Origin: Blastomyces gilchristii SLH14081 | Taxonomy: Eukaryota > Ascomycota > Eurotiomycetes > Onygenales > Ajellomycetaceae | Direction of reading: 5' to 3' | NCBI RefSeq assembly: GCF_000003855.2 | Contig: NW_003101632.1 | Coordinates: 105,206 to 145,834 of the forward strand | DNA: 40,629 nucleotides | Shown here: positions 11,464 through 23,425 of the stretch, in pieces | Position numbering within the stretch: the first letter of the stretch is position 1 | How the letters are laid out: every line of letters begins with the position of its first letter | The notes under the pieces: model-generated | What the model was told of the DNA's origin: nothing | What the model saw: only the letters and a program-made list of their open reading frames with translations | Database searches by the model: none | Translations under genes and position numbers: made by a program

Positions 11464-11510
11464 GACTGCATACATCTATAATTGAAGAATAATAATAATA
11501 ATAATAATAA

Positions 11511-14500
11511 TCTGCAGGCTGCAGCTCTATTAGAATAGCAGTGACTTGCAGATTGATAATATTAATCTTTTTATTAATTTCAAATATCTCTTTTCCCTAA
11601 TCACTTCAGGAATTTTACACTTATATAGTCTCATTAAACTTCTAAAAACTCTTTAGAGAAGAAATAGAAGAAGAGTGCTACAGAGTTCATAAGATACTGA
11701 CTCATCACTGTGAGATCATCTCTAAAAAACTCTTTGAGAAAAATGAGAAGTCTTAAGCAGCATTTCTTGCTCAACATCTCTGATATGTAACAGAGCAGTC
11801 TCTACTAGTCATTTCATAGCTTACAATCTCTTTCTCAGCATTTTTCAAATATTTAAGCAGTTCTCACAAATTCTCTGATAATAAATAATCTTTTCATTTA
11901 ACAAGATATTGAAGCTTGCTATAATATATTCACTTATTCAATATTTTCTTCACAAGATATTTAATATCACTCTCTATCTTAATATCATTCAGTCAAGACA
12001 GCTTCATCTCAGAGTGTTGCTTATAGAGCTCTAAATAAAAGATATAAAAAATAGAATGAATTGATTTCAATTCTGAGATTAATTTTAACTTATATATCTG
12101 TTTACTCATCACTCTTATTACTGAGAAAGATTCTAGTCATCACTTACTGAGCTTCTTACACAGTCTTATTATTCTGATATTCTTTGCTGAAAGTAGTACT
12201 TAATTCTCTATCAAGAACTTCATTGAAAGATGTTTTCAATTATAGTATTTCATCTGCTATTTCTGAGTATAGTGAATACTTTTCATCATCTTCTTATAAA
12301 TTTTATTCAAAAGTTTCAATCTCACCTTTACTTCTGATACTGAGAAATACTCTATTCTCTGTATCTATTCAATATTCCGACTGTTTATCTCTCTCTTTGA
12401 AACATTATCTGCAATGTCACTGAATAATGAAGAATTATATTTATAATAAGTATAGAAAGAAAATATCTTTAAGATTACATTCTTTACATTATTATACATG
12501 AATGCAGTGATCAGAAGATGTTTAAATCAATCATTCTAATAATATAAATAGAATACTCAAAGATACTGTTCTAATATCTGATTCTAATATTCAGTCTGAT
12601 TATCTGTCTGCAGATGAAATGCAGTACTGAGAAGATATCTTATTATAAAATGATAGTAAAAAGCTGATCAGTATTTACTGATGAAGAGAGATTCTCAATC
12701 TGTTATCAATGATTTCAGAGCACTGTAATTATAAATGATGATATGTAAAAATAGATCAGTTAATTCAGAGACTTTAATCTTTTTATAAGTAGAGATATAT
12801 TTAATCATCTTTATAAAGTGATTAACAATGACTAAAATTGAGTTATATTCTTTGACTCTTATCAACTTCAGCAGATCAACTATGAAATTCATTAATAGAT
12901 TCTGTTATAAGTTCTTTGAAACAGATAGTGATATGATATATCAACTCACTCTATTACTTATATTACAGAATCTTTATTCTTTGACAGATATTATAAGTCT
13001 CAATATACTCTTTGATATCTGCTCAGAGCTTGTCTTAAACATATTTATATTTTAGAAGCTTCTCAGTCTTCTCCAATCTGAAGTGTCCTGCATGGGAATT
13101 ATTATAACAAATTCTTAATAACTTCTGATACATCACTCTGCTACAAGAGATGAAGACTGAACTATTCAGCAGTAGAAGTTCACATTCTTCTACTTATCAG
13201 TGACTTGATTTCTTAGCATCACTGTCTCACTCAGAGTCTGTCTCTTTCAAGTTTAAATCAGATTCTTTCTTCTTCAACTTCTGAATTTAAGCTGTAGTAG
13301 AGATATCTCTCTTCTGTAACTTATTAATAAATTTTAAAAGTAGTCAGATTGAAAGATTATAGACTGTTTTATTCTTTATTAATTCAATAATAGTAAGATG
13401 TGATATAAGAAGCTTATGATCTTTAGTATCAGTTCTCTGCAGAGATTCAGGTTTTCTTTCATCTTCTATACTGAGTCATGCAGCTATCTTATCAGCACTG
13501 TTTCTAAGCTTTAGAGAATCTCAATTCTCTGCAGTCAGCTTCTTCTGCAGTGATGACAGAGATTCTTTTATAGAATTCTTTTCCTCATCAATGATATTAT
13601 AATCAGACTGTTTAAATAATATGTTAATAGAGTTAAACTGATCTGAATAATATTGAATATAGAAATCATACTCTGAAAGCAGCTCTGCTCATCTGACTTG
13701 ACATTCTGTCAAGCTCTTTATTATCAAGAAGTAATACAAATTTACATAATCAGTGAAAATTTATACTGAGTACTTACTACTCTGAAGATAATGTCATCAG
13801 ATCTTAAAGACTTCAACAATTGCTAGCATCTCTTGATTATGAGTATTATACCTTCTCTGTATGAGTAATAACTTCTTGAAGAAGAAGATCACTGATCTTC
13901 ATTCACAGTATCTTATAGACTCTGTAAAAAAGTCTTCTCTCACAGATATTTTATTGTCTGTATTCTCAGAATTTATTATCTTCTAATTCTTTCAATGTTG
14001 AAAGATCTTCAGTGTCAACTGTGAAAAGATTTCACAGATCTCATTCTCAGATACATCAGTCTCACACTGACTGAGTAAATCAGGGTTAAAGTGATTCAGA
14101 ATTGTAATATCTGTAAAAGCTTGTTTCAATTCTGTAAATGCCTGTATGATGTCTTGAATAAGAATAAACAGTTCTGTTTTTCTGTCTTTCACACTTTTCT
14201 TTAACAGATCAGTAAGAGAAGTAGTAATTCATGAATATATATAGATAAATCATCTGTAGAAATTCATAAATTCTAGAAACATCTGCATCTCACAGTACAT
14301 CTGCAGCACTGATCAGTTCTCAATGACAGAGACTCAGCTTCTGTTCATTGAAATACTGTTTATCTCAATAATATAATCTAAGAAATCAATCTTCTGTATA
14401 TAGAACAAGCATTTTTCAGTGTTTACATAGAGTTGATACTGTCTCAAGTAACTCAATACTTCTCAAACATGAGTATCATGTTCTTTCTCTGTTTTTAAGA

Positions 14501-15037
14501 AGATTAGAATATTGTCTAAGTATACTATACAGAAGACATTGACAAGACCCTGCAGTATCTCATTTATATAGATCTGAAAGATGACTGAAGTATTACAAAG
14601 ATCAAAAGATAAAACAAGATATTCAAAATTACTGTACTTAGTATGAAAAGCTGTTTTTCAAACATTGTCTTCATTAACTCTGATTCTATGATAGATATCT
14701 TATATATCAATCTTTGAGAATATCTTTGCTTCAGATAATCAATCAATCATCTCATTAATTAATGATAATGAATAGTTATTCTTAATCATCATCTTATTAA
14801 GATCTCTGTAGTCTATATATAGATATAGTCTACTATTCTTCTTAAGCATAAATAGTATAAGTGTCTCTATCAAACTCTTTGATAAGTGTATTCAGTTTTT
14901 GATTGCACTTTCTCAAGATATTTATGCAGAATATTCAATTTCTTTACTAATAAGTTGTGAAGAGGTCTGTACAGTGCTGTTATACTCTCTTTAAGATAAA
15001 TCTTATATCATATCTTGATATCAGAAAACTTCACTGC
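11511..15037 (-). mobile_element. Chr2: decayed Ty3/Gypsy chromovirus, 3' part
   Basis: This is a Gypsy element on the minus strand distinct from Chr1. Reading right to left it has RT, RNase H, integrase and chromodomain. It is cut at 15037 by the hAT element, so gag, protease and the 5' LTR are not visible. The left end, from about 11511, may be LTR. If so, the element ends in CCTGCA on the minus strand at 11513. The stretch to 11800 has no coding signal and retains some CC/GG. No second LTR is available to prove the boundary. Confidence 0.7.
11800..15030 (-). pseudogene. Chr2 pol: RT, RNase H, integrase, chromodomain
   Basis: Minus-strand fragments in order. A piece upstream of RT near 14950. 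The RT catalytic box VYLDNILIF near 14504-14524 (the YLDD second Asp is now Asn). RNase H across 14192-13992 with AFTELKQAFTDITIL and ETDVSENEI. Integrase at 12892-12695 with FIVDLLKLIRVKEYNSILVI and LKSLITD. An HSIFYIFYLELYKQHSE block near 12050, as found before chromodomains. A chromodomain at about 11925-11815 reading YLVK, stop, KDY, then ENL, stop, ELLKYLKNAEKEI; both stops are TGA where the fold needs Trp. Chromodomains direct integration to methylated-histone chromatin. All pieces are interrupted by stops. Confidence 0.72.
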
Positions 15038-16764
15038 TAGACTGGCCGGCGGGACCATGAATTTCACATTTAGTCTCATTTAATCTGGTCTCATACATTT
15101 CTTGATGTGAGTCTCACCAGGACTAAGCCTCAAAGCAATCTGAAAATGAATCATTTCTGAGAGAAATAATGTGAAAAGTGACCAGATGTAATTCAAGAAC
15201 AGTGAAATGAGAGTAATTTCTCAGAATAAACTGTGAAAGATGATCATTCTTTCAAAATCAGAATGAGACTGAGACTGAAGATTAAAATCAGTCTTATTCA
15301 GTTTATTCAGTAATTACTTATATAATCAGAATTTAATAACAATTATTGATAACACTCATAAAACAATTAAATACATTCTTGTGTAAGTTTATTCTTCACT
15401 TTCTTATAAAAACTACACTTCTCTGATATACTATGATCAGAGATATTAAACTGTCTGATAATTTTATGTTTTATAATTATGAGTTTCTTGATTGTTTCTT
15501 CTTATAATTGTTCTCAGTAATAGTGATAAATATCTTGACTTGAGTTGAACTTTCACTTCATTCTCACCTCTGTCAATGAAATTATTAGAATATCACATGT
15601 CATCAGTGCAATAGTTAAATATATACTCTTAACAATTTTTCATAACTTTAGAATTGATTTGATGTGTAAATTTGTCAGATTATCTTGAAGATAGCAGTCA
15701 AAGTCATTTTTACAAGTATATAGTTTTATCTGATTTTCAGTTGCAATCAATGTATACAAGTTCTATTTCAAAGTTAGTATTATAGTTCTATATAATATGA
15801 AATGTTATCAAAGATTGTTACTTACTAGAGAATTATATTTCACTGTCTTTATATCTTGAATATCTGCTCATTCAAATCTCTGATAGTTGATATTATAGTA
15901 GTCTCAGACTAATTTAACATACAAGTCTCATTTCTTCTCTGTTCAATCTTGAGAAGTGTAGATATTAACTCAACAGAAGAGGTCTAGTAGAGCTGCTACA
16001 GTCTAGTACTCTGTAAAAGATTGTTCAGTTTTACTGTAGTAATATACTAGTTTATTTCTTACAGCAATAATAGTCTGCACTGTAGCATTATCTCAGACTG
16101 AATTTCTTTTTAAGTGATTCAACTGCTTCTCAAGATAAGTAAATAAACTGTTATACACTCATCAGACTGACTGCAGTATTAATGTACAAGTGATTGAGAC
16201 TGTCTTTATTATCTTATAAAACTGAAACAGTAAATCAATCACATATTTCAACTGAGTTTACTTCATATCAGAAAGTTTCAATATCTAAATCTTTTTCTGA
16301 TCAGAGTGTTGCATTCAATGATTAATTATCTGACATAATCAAAGAGTCTGAACAGTTATCTTATATATTGAATTTCACTGTGTTCTAACATTCTGTATCA
16401 TATTCAGTGATATGACTGATTTGTTTGTTTATTAAATATCATGAAATTGTTATTATTGTTTAGAGAAGGTACAAATCACATTAGCAATGTTTCAAATCTG
16501 TGATATTTAAATTTATTAGTCCAATCTATTCAAAAATTAACAGTAGCATGATCCAAAAAGTGTTATCAAAAAGTATTATTAAAAAACATTATCTTTTACA
16601 AGATAAATGCAAAAGTTACTTGAGTAATCACTTTCATCTCATTCTTATTTCAAGAACCAGTCATCTCATTATTCATTGTCTTGATGTTAAGATTCTTTAT
16701 CAGTGTTTGCATCACAAGTTGAACCACATGAGTACAAAAGATATCGGAGAGATACATCAGCGCT
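15038..16764 (-). mobile_element. hAT DNA transposon, truncated by LINE-d
   Basis: It starts with the terminal repeat TAGACTGGCCGG. The first ~95 bases are homologous to the right end of the MITE at 10959-11463, and then the two diverge, as expected for an autonomous relative. The expected 8-bp duplication would be TTCACTGC (15030-15037). Its partner is not in the window because LINE-d begins at 16765, so the other terminus lies beyond the nested block or is lost. The body is AT-rich and strongly mutated. Confidence 0.65.
15780..16400 (-). pseudogene. hAT transposase remnant
   Basis: One minus-strand frame stays aligned from about 16260 to 15840. Its only interruptions look like Trp-to-TGA or Gln-to-TAG conversions. 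Recognisable blocks are QLKYVIDLLFQFYKIIKT, then VYNSLFTYLEKQLNHLKRNS, then IAVRNKLVYYYSKTE, then a short Leu-Asp-containing block, then DYYNINYQRFE. Order and spacing resemble the central catalytic and insertion region of fungal hAT transposases, where a helix with YN-L---LE precedes a KL--YY-KT motif. I could not find the N-terminal BED zinc finger or the C-terminal dimerisation motif with confidence. No product is possible now. Confidence 0.55.
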
Positions 16765-16822
16765 CCACCACGAACTCACTCAATTTTTCGAATAAGAACC
16801 CGCCGATAGATCCATCGAAAAG

Positions 16823-17080
16823 TGTGGCGGGCTGCGCCCGATCAATCATATAGACTATTCCGTTGCACTTCATAGATTCTTCCGCTCCACTCTCAAACAC
16901 ATACACTCCGATTCTCAGCCATTCTCAATCGCCGATCCTCGGCCGCTACGAACGCGTATAAATATCCACTCTGATCACTGATTCTCACACTTTCTCTTTC
17001 TTTCCTTCTCTAAGATTTTTCTCTTTGTTATATAAGACCTATTAATATAATACTGATCTATTCAGTGTAGGCCTCTTACA
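16823..17080 (+). repeat. Chr1-A 5' LTR (258 bp)
   Basis: It begins TGTGGCGGGCTGCGCCC and ends GTAGGCCTCTTACA (TG...CA). A TATAAATA box lies at 16957-16964 with a pyrimidine-rich stretch after it. It is about 50 bases shorter than the B and C LTRs because of a deletion between two GCGTATA copies. The outer (U3) end keeps its CG and CC dinucleotides while the inner (U5) end is mutated. Confidence 0.95.
16957..16964 (+). promoter_or_regulatory. LTR TATA box (copy A)
   Basis: TATAAATA is conserved in all six Chr1 LTRs: 16957, 21920, 27658 and 28388 on plus; 39273-39280 and 30894-30901 on minus. It is followed by a CT-rich tract ending in TCTCTAA-type sequence. This is the likely core promoter for the genomic transcript. 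Confidence 0.6.
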
Positions 17081-17093
17081 CTAGAAAAATGTT

Positions 17094-17155
17094 CATTGTC
17101 TTCTTATTAGAAATGATTATTCACACATTGTCTTCTTATTAGAAATGATTATTCA
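17094..17155 (+). repeat. Leader direct repeat (2 x 30 bp)
   Basis: Two identical copies of CATTGTCTTCTTATTAG plus 13 more bases (17094-17123 and 17126-17155) lie just after the 5' LTR. Copy C also has two imperfect units (about 39060-39130, minus), while copy B has one near 22050-22080. This is a subfamily marker in the untranslated leader. I could not identify a clear tRNA primer-binding site next to the LTR. Confidence 0.7.
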
Positions 17156-17415
17156 TCAAGAGATATCTGAACACATAACAATGTGTAAGAAATAGAGAAA
17201 CAGTCAAACAGTTAAGTGAACACTGAGTTCTCAGATAGAAGCTTACTCATCAGTTACTCTGACTCTGTAACAAGATCTTACAAAGAGAGTAAGATCTTAT
17301 AAAAGAATATTAGTAAAAGATCTGAGAGTTCTGACACTCAGATGTATAAGATATTCATACAATTACACTTCTTCAGATTTCACAGATATCACACATTCAA
17401 TAAAATAATATAATC

Positions 17416-18519
17416 ATGTCTAATAATAATATGAGAGAATTCTCAAACATGAGTATAGAAGTGATATCACAGTGACTCTGAGCAATGTTGAAATTACAAC
17501 AGCAACAGATAGCAGACATGCATGTGACTTAATAACTTCAATACAAAGAGATTCAATGATTAACTTATACAATTTCAACATTTACAGAATTGAATATAAA
17601 AGTGCTAAAAGAATGCTTAGATACTCTCACATATTTTAATGCTTTCAATCTCACTCTCTACTCATTATGAAGAATGAAAATGCTTATGAAACTGAGTGTA
17701 GATAAAGATGTCATTGATTCATTAATTAATCAAGATTGATATATCAATGAACAATTGAAGAATTGCATGAAACAGAAGTTTTATTCATGAATAAAAGCAT
17801 ATAAATCAGTGTTGTGAATGCCTGATAATATTATCAAATATCTTGATATTCTGTTCTGAGACACTGTTATACAATAGAAAGTATTAAATTGATTACAGAG
17901 TGTCTGACAGAGAAACACTTCTCTTACAACATTCATCTCTGACTTCAATATCAAGATTCTAGAAGCAGATGATCAATCTTGAGAGAATTGAATAAAGATT
18001 AGTATGCTTAAGAAGACATTAACTTTCAAACTCTTACAGACTCTTATAAGTATAGACAAAGATCAGACTTATGAAGATTTCTGCACACAGCTTCAGACAT
18101 TGAATGACTGTCTTATCAAGCTTAAGAGTATACAGAATAGTGATAGAAGACATTACATCTCAGTAACTTATACATCTGTACTGAAGAACAGTAATGATGC
18201 AGATGTTATAAACTGAATAGATTCAAATGTCTATGTATAAGCAAGAGTTTCTGCTGTTTAAACAGGCTTTTAAGTCTCTGAGATCACTTCTGAAGAAGTC
18301 ACTGATTGATATTAATATAAAGTGTGCATCAACTGTAACTGATCAGAACATATTACTTTTAACTGCTGATTAATCTATATGTCTTCACACTTGAGAGAAA
18401 GATCAGTGTCTTCTTATTGAAAGAATGAATCAGCACCTGTCTGCATCAATCATATTATATTAGAGAAAGATTCAGAAGATAACTATAAGAATGTCTCAGT
18501 GAAACAAGGAAAAGATTAA
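17416..18519 (+). pseudogene. Chr1-A gag
   Basis: ATG at 17416 (MSNNNMREFSN) to TAA at 18517-18519, 368 codons with numerous stops. The same length is found in copy B (367 codons). The middle contains the capsid-like segment with LKTLISIDKDQTYEDFCTQL-type sequence (open piece 18004-18216). The C-terminus has a nucleocapsid knuckle of the form CX2CX4HX4C at 18325-18366: CINC, N, TGA in place of Trp, SEH, ITFNC. Gag builds the virus-like particle of LTR retrotransposons. Pol starts in the -1 frame just before the gag stop. Confidence 0.85.
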
Positions 18520-21500
18520 CTTCTGTTTAAATTCATAAACAGAAGCTTGAAGAGATCAGATAACAATGATTTGAAGAGAAAATGATAATAAATACAATTC
18601 TTGTATCTACTGTAATTGATAACATGTATAATATGAAAGTCATAATAGACAGCAGTCTATGTTACTATGCAATGATAAAATCTTCAGTTGTAAGATGTTA
18701 TAATCTTCAGTGTATTCTCTTATTAAAACCCTGACTTCTCACAGAATTTGATGATTCAAAAGACATTTGTACTCATTATATAATAAAGTTGATCTTAGAT
18801 ATGAGAGAATATTAATATAAAGATGTCTATGTATATGAAGTTAATAATCTTGATTATAATCTTATATTAGAACTTATCTGACTATCTGAACAAGGCATCT
18901 TATTGAACACTTAAAACAGAAGCTTGATATTCTCTAACAATGATAGAATTCATGAAGATGATATTCACAAGACTATGAATCTGACACAGATCTCTGTCAA
19001 CACTTATGAAATGCTCTGAAAAAGAAGTTATTAAAACTGCTGACAGAGTCACTGATAAAGTTATTAATAACAGAATTATATATCAATCTATTCTATCAGT
19101 CTGATCAATATTAAAAAGACTCTAGAAAAGTTATTCTGTGTTATAATAACAGACTCTCATACAAAACTCTCTTAATAATATCATGAATATCTAGATGTCT
19201 TCTGACAAGATAATATTATGAATATATCTCTCTTATAAGATTCTGAAGTAAATCACAGTATCAAGTTAGAGAAAAAGAATGATAAGAACTCTGAATCATT
19301 ATGAGACTCTCTTTATAATATGTCTCAAGATGAACTTCTTCTTCTTCAAAAGACACTTAATAATCTATTGAATAAAGAATTTATATATATTAGTAACTCT
19401 TTTATCACAGTCTCTATTCTCTTTGTAAAGAAATCAGATAAAGAACTTCAGTTCTGTATAAATTATCAAGAATTGAACAGATTAACAAAGAAAGACTGTT
19501 ATTCTTTATCTCTTATCAATGAAACTCTAACTCATATTGAATAAGCTCAATAATTTACAAAGTTAAATATTATCACTGCATTTTATAAGATCTGTATCAC
19601 TGAAGAAGATGAGTAACTTACAGTATTTTAAATATAATATAATCTCTTTAAATAAGTAGTCATACTTTTTGAACTGATTAATACTCTCAGTATATTTTAG
19701 AAGTATATCAACTGAGTACTCTGAGACTTTCTTAATAAATTTGTATCTGCTTATCTAGATAATATTCTCATCTTCATTAATAAATTCAGAAAGGAATATC
19801 AAGAGTATGTATAAAGAGTATTACAATAACTATAAGAAGCAGAACTATTAATTGATATTAATAAGTATGATTTTAAAGTCAAGAGAACTAAATACTTAGA
19901 TTTCATCATAGAAGCTGATAAGAGAATCTGAATGAATTCTGAGAAGATCTCTGTTATTCTTGAATAAGAGACTCTGTGTACTGTGAAAGATATATAAAGC
20001 TTCATTGAATTTACTAACTTCTATCAGTGATTTATATGAAACTTCTCAGATATCATGAGAGTACTTACAGAACTCACTAAGAAAGACTCAGTATTCTAAT
20101 AATCAGTGAACACTGAAGCTGTATTTATATAGATGAAGAAGATATTCATTAATATCTCTCTACTGATAATATTCAATTCTGATTATAAGATAGTTATTAA
20201 AGCTGATTTCTCTGACTATATAACAGAAGAAGTGATATTATAATATAATGATAAAGATATTCTACAATTATATGTTTTTATATCTAAGAAACTGAGTTCT
20301 GCTGAATGCAATTATAAGATCTATGATAAGAAACTTCTTATAATTATACACTGTTTAGAAGAATAAGACTCTGAACTCTGAAGTGTCTTTAAATTTGAGA
20401 TAGTTACAGATTATAAGAATCTCAAATACTTCATAACTATCTATAAACTTACTGAATGACAGATATGATAATTTGAGTTCTTAAGTCACTTTCATTTTAT
20501 AATACACTATTATTCTGACAGTCAGAACTCAATAACAGATACTCTCTCTTAATAAGAGTAAGATATAATATTATCTGATATAACAGATACTCACTGAATG
20601 AACTGAGAGCATCAGCTCTTGAATTCAAAGATACTAGTTAATCAAGATAAAACAGCTCATGATACTATACATGCTTCTCTGATTAGAACTGTTACTAATA
20701 TCTCAACTTCTCTCAAATCTATATTAAATAAGCTATGATATACAGCAGCTCAAACTGATGAACTTCTTTAAGCATTCACTGAAGTAGTATAATAAGAAGC
20801 ACTCTGATTTCTTTCAGAATTATGTGTAAGAACTGATATCTCAGAATGTTCAATTAATAATAATAACACTCTATAATTTCATGAATAATACTAAGTCTCT
20901 CACTCTGAATTCTTATATACTCAGATAATACAAGAGATGTATAATTCATATATAACTGACTATTCAGACTATGAATAACTGTATAGAATAGTCTTCTAAG
21001 AGTTCTATTAATCTGAGATATTAAACAGTATCAGACACTTTATCTGAAACTGTAATCACTATTCTTCTATTATCTTATAGAAGAACTATAGAAAAGATCT
21101 ACTAAAATCACTCAATATTTCTGATAGAATCTGGTAAGATGTAGTGATTGACTTCACTGTTAATTTATCTGAGAGTAAGAATTATAGAAATATTCTGATT
21201 ATCATAAATCAATTGAGTAAAGATATAATATTAAAATCTTATAATAAAATAAATGCTGAACAAGTTACTGAAGCTTTTCTACAGAGCTCATTCTATCAGA
21301 TATATGAATTATCAAGATTTATAGTATCAGATTGAGACTGTTAATTTATAAGCACTCTCTGAACAAGAATCTGTCAAGTTCTTAAGATTATATACTATCT
21401 ATCAACTGTCTATCATTCTGAGACTGATAGTATATCAGAACAGATAATTCAGATCATAAAGAATTATCTTTATAAGTTCTGTAATCACTTATAAAATAAT

Positions 21501-21734
21501 TGATATAATCTTCTTCTATACACAGAGATTACTATCAACAGTTGAGATACTATTTTAATAGATATAAGTCTGTTCTTTCTTATATATAAATACTATATGA
21601 AAATGTTGAATCTTCTAGAGATTACACAGTTCACACTGAATCTTCACAGTCTGATTTAAATTGCTGATAATATAGTAATAAAACTCTGAGATATCTGTGA
21701 TTGAGCAGAAGTCTTTATAATGAGTATTAAATAG

Positions 21735-22042
21735 TGTGGCGGGCTGCGCCCGATCAATCATATAGACTATTCTGTTACACTTCACAGATCCCAATCACTT
21801 CATTCTTGAATGCATACGCTCTGATTCTCAGCCATTCTCAATCACTGATCCTCGGCCGCTACGAACGCGCGTATATTCTCCCGCCCCGAAGCTCCACTGT
21901 GTACACCACCACATATGCGTATAAATATTCATCTCAATCACTGATTCTCGCACTTTCTCTTTCTTTCCTTCTCTAACATTTTTATCTTTGTTATATAAGA
22001 CCTATAATATTATACCAATCTATTCAGTGTAGGCTCCTTACA
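21735..22042 (+). repeat. Chr1-B 5' LTR (308 bp)
   Basis: TGTGGCGGGC...CCTTACA, with a TATAAATA box at 21920-21927. It contains the ~50-bp block (CTCCCGCCCCGAAGCTCC...) absent from the A LTRs. The outer end is spared. The inner end reads TTCAGTGTAGG where the 3' LTR still reads TTCGGCGTAGG. An ORF across 21734-21976 is LTR sequence and not a gene. Confidence 0.95.
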
Positions 22043-22324
22043 TTATAAAAACATTTATCATCTTCTCATCAGAAATGATTATTTATCAAGAGATATTCAA
22101 ACATGTAACAATGTGTAAGAAATAGAGAAACAGTCAAACAGTTAAACAGACACTGAGTCCCCAGATAGTTCTCAGATAGAAGCTTGCTTGCCAGTTGCTC
22201 TGGCCCTGCAACAAGATCTTATGAAGAGAATAAGATCTTACAAGAGAATGTCAGCAAAAGATCTGAGAGTTCTGACACTCAGATGTATGAGAATACAATT
22301 ACACATCTGACAATTAATATAATC

Positions 22325-23425
22325 ATATCTAATGATAATATGAAACCCTTGAACATGAGCATAGACACAGTGCCACAGTGACTCTGAGCAATGTTGAAAC
22401 TACAATAACAATAAATAGCTGATATGCATGTAACTTAATAACATCAATACAAAGAGATTCAACAACTAACTCATGTGATTTCAACATCTATAGAATCAAA
22501 TACAAAAGTGCTGAAAGAATGCTTAGATGCTCTCACATATTTCAATGCTTTCAATCTCACTCTCTACTCATCATGAAGAATGAAAATGCTTGTGAAACTG
22601 AGTGTAGATGAAGATGTCATCAGTTCATTAATTAATCAAGATTAGTATATCAATGAATGATTGAAAGATCATGTGAAACAGAAGTTTCATTCATGAATGA
22701 AAGCATGTGAATCAGTATTGTAAACACCTGACAATATCATGAAATATCTTGATATTCTGTTCTGAGACACTACCATGCAACAGAAAGTATTAGATTGGCT
22801 ATAGAGCATCTGACAGAGGAATATTTCTCTTACAACATTCATTTCTGACTTCAACACCAAGATTCTAGAAGCAGATGATCAATCTTGAGAGAATCAAATG
22901 AAGATTAGTATGCTCAAGAAGACATTAACTTTCAAACTCTTATAAGCTCTTGTAAGTGCAGACAAAGATCAGACTTATGAAGACTTCTGCATACAGCTCT
23001 GAACAATGAATGACTGTCTTACTAAGCTCAAGAATATACAGAACAGTGGCAGAAGACATTACATCTCAGTGACTCATATATCTGTACTGAGGAATAACAA
23101 TAATGCAGATGTCATGAATTGAGTAGACTTGAATATCTACACATAAGCAAGAGTCTCTGCTGTCTGAACAGGCTTCTGAGTCTCTGAGATCACTCTTAAA
23201 GAAGTCACTGATCAATGTTAATATGAAGTGTGTATTAACTGTAACTGATCAGAACACATTGCTTTCAACTGCTGATTGATCTATATGTCTTCATACTTAA
23301 GAGAAAGATCAGTGTCTTCTCATTTGAAGAATGAATCAGTGTCTGTCCACATCAATCATGTTACATTAGAGAAAGATTCAGAAGATAACTATAAGAATGT
23401 CTCAGTGAAACAGGAAAAAGATTAG
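22325..23425 (+). pseudogene. Chr1-B gag
   Basis: The start codon is now ATA at 22325, by alignment with ATG 17416 of copy A. The frame ends at TAG 23423-23425. The nucleocapsid knuckle at 23231 reads CINCN, TGA, SEHIAFNC, the same CX2CX4HX4C form with Trp lost. The distance from start to knuckle is 906 bases here against 909 in A, so no net frameshift. Stops occur throughout. It lies upstream of pol in the 0 frame. Confidence 0.85.
23411..23425 (+). other. gag/pol -1 frame junction with A-rich slip-like site
   Basis: In gag frame the bases read CAG GAA AAA GAT TAG. In the -1 frame they read GGA AAA AGA TTA GCT and continue into pol (GKRLASVQIHKQKLEE). The knuckle-to-protease distance is 323 bases in A and B and 296 in C; all leave remainder 2 on division by 3, so pol is always in the -1 frame. 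Copies A (18502-18519) and C (minus, about 34784-34770) have the same junction. Programmed -1 frameshifting is typical of many Gypsy elements. The exact slip site is not proven. Confidence 0.6.

Larger units (their letters stand above)
9041..11510 (+). mobile_element. LINE-c: 5'-truncated LINE, split by a MITE
   Basis: Homology to LINE-b starts abruptly at the equivalent of about 7087 and runs to an (AAT)n tail at 11482-11510. The 5' truncation point abuts the tail of LINE-b directly, so this copy probably integrated into that tail. The 3' end is interrupted at the sequence GACTGCAT by the hAT MITE. The two LINE copies are very similar in the last kilobase, and nearly all differences I see are transitions. 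Confidence 0.88.

Noticed and set aside
11508..11554. Imperfect palindrome AATCTGCA...TGCAGATT as a separate MITE
   Set aside because: Only the outer 8 bases pair well, the interior does not, and there is no duplication. It is more likely the end of the Chr2 LTR.
16500..16853. 117-codon ORF on the plus strand
   Set aside because: It crosses three elements (hAT, LINE-d 5' end, LTR of A) and is antisense to the transposase remnant, so it is chance.
17094..17155. Primer-binding site region as a riboswitch-like leader
   Set aside because: Only a simple 30-bp duplication varying in copy number between elements. No conserved secondary structure was evident.
21734..21976. An ~80-codon ORF, also found in copy C at 39263-39511
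   Set aside because: It lies within the LTR, runs into U5 and flank, and is conserved only because LTRs are repeated. No start context or domain.
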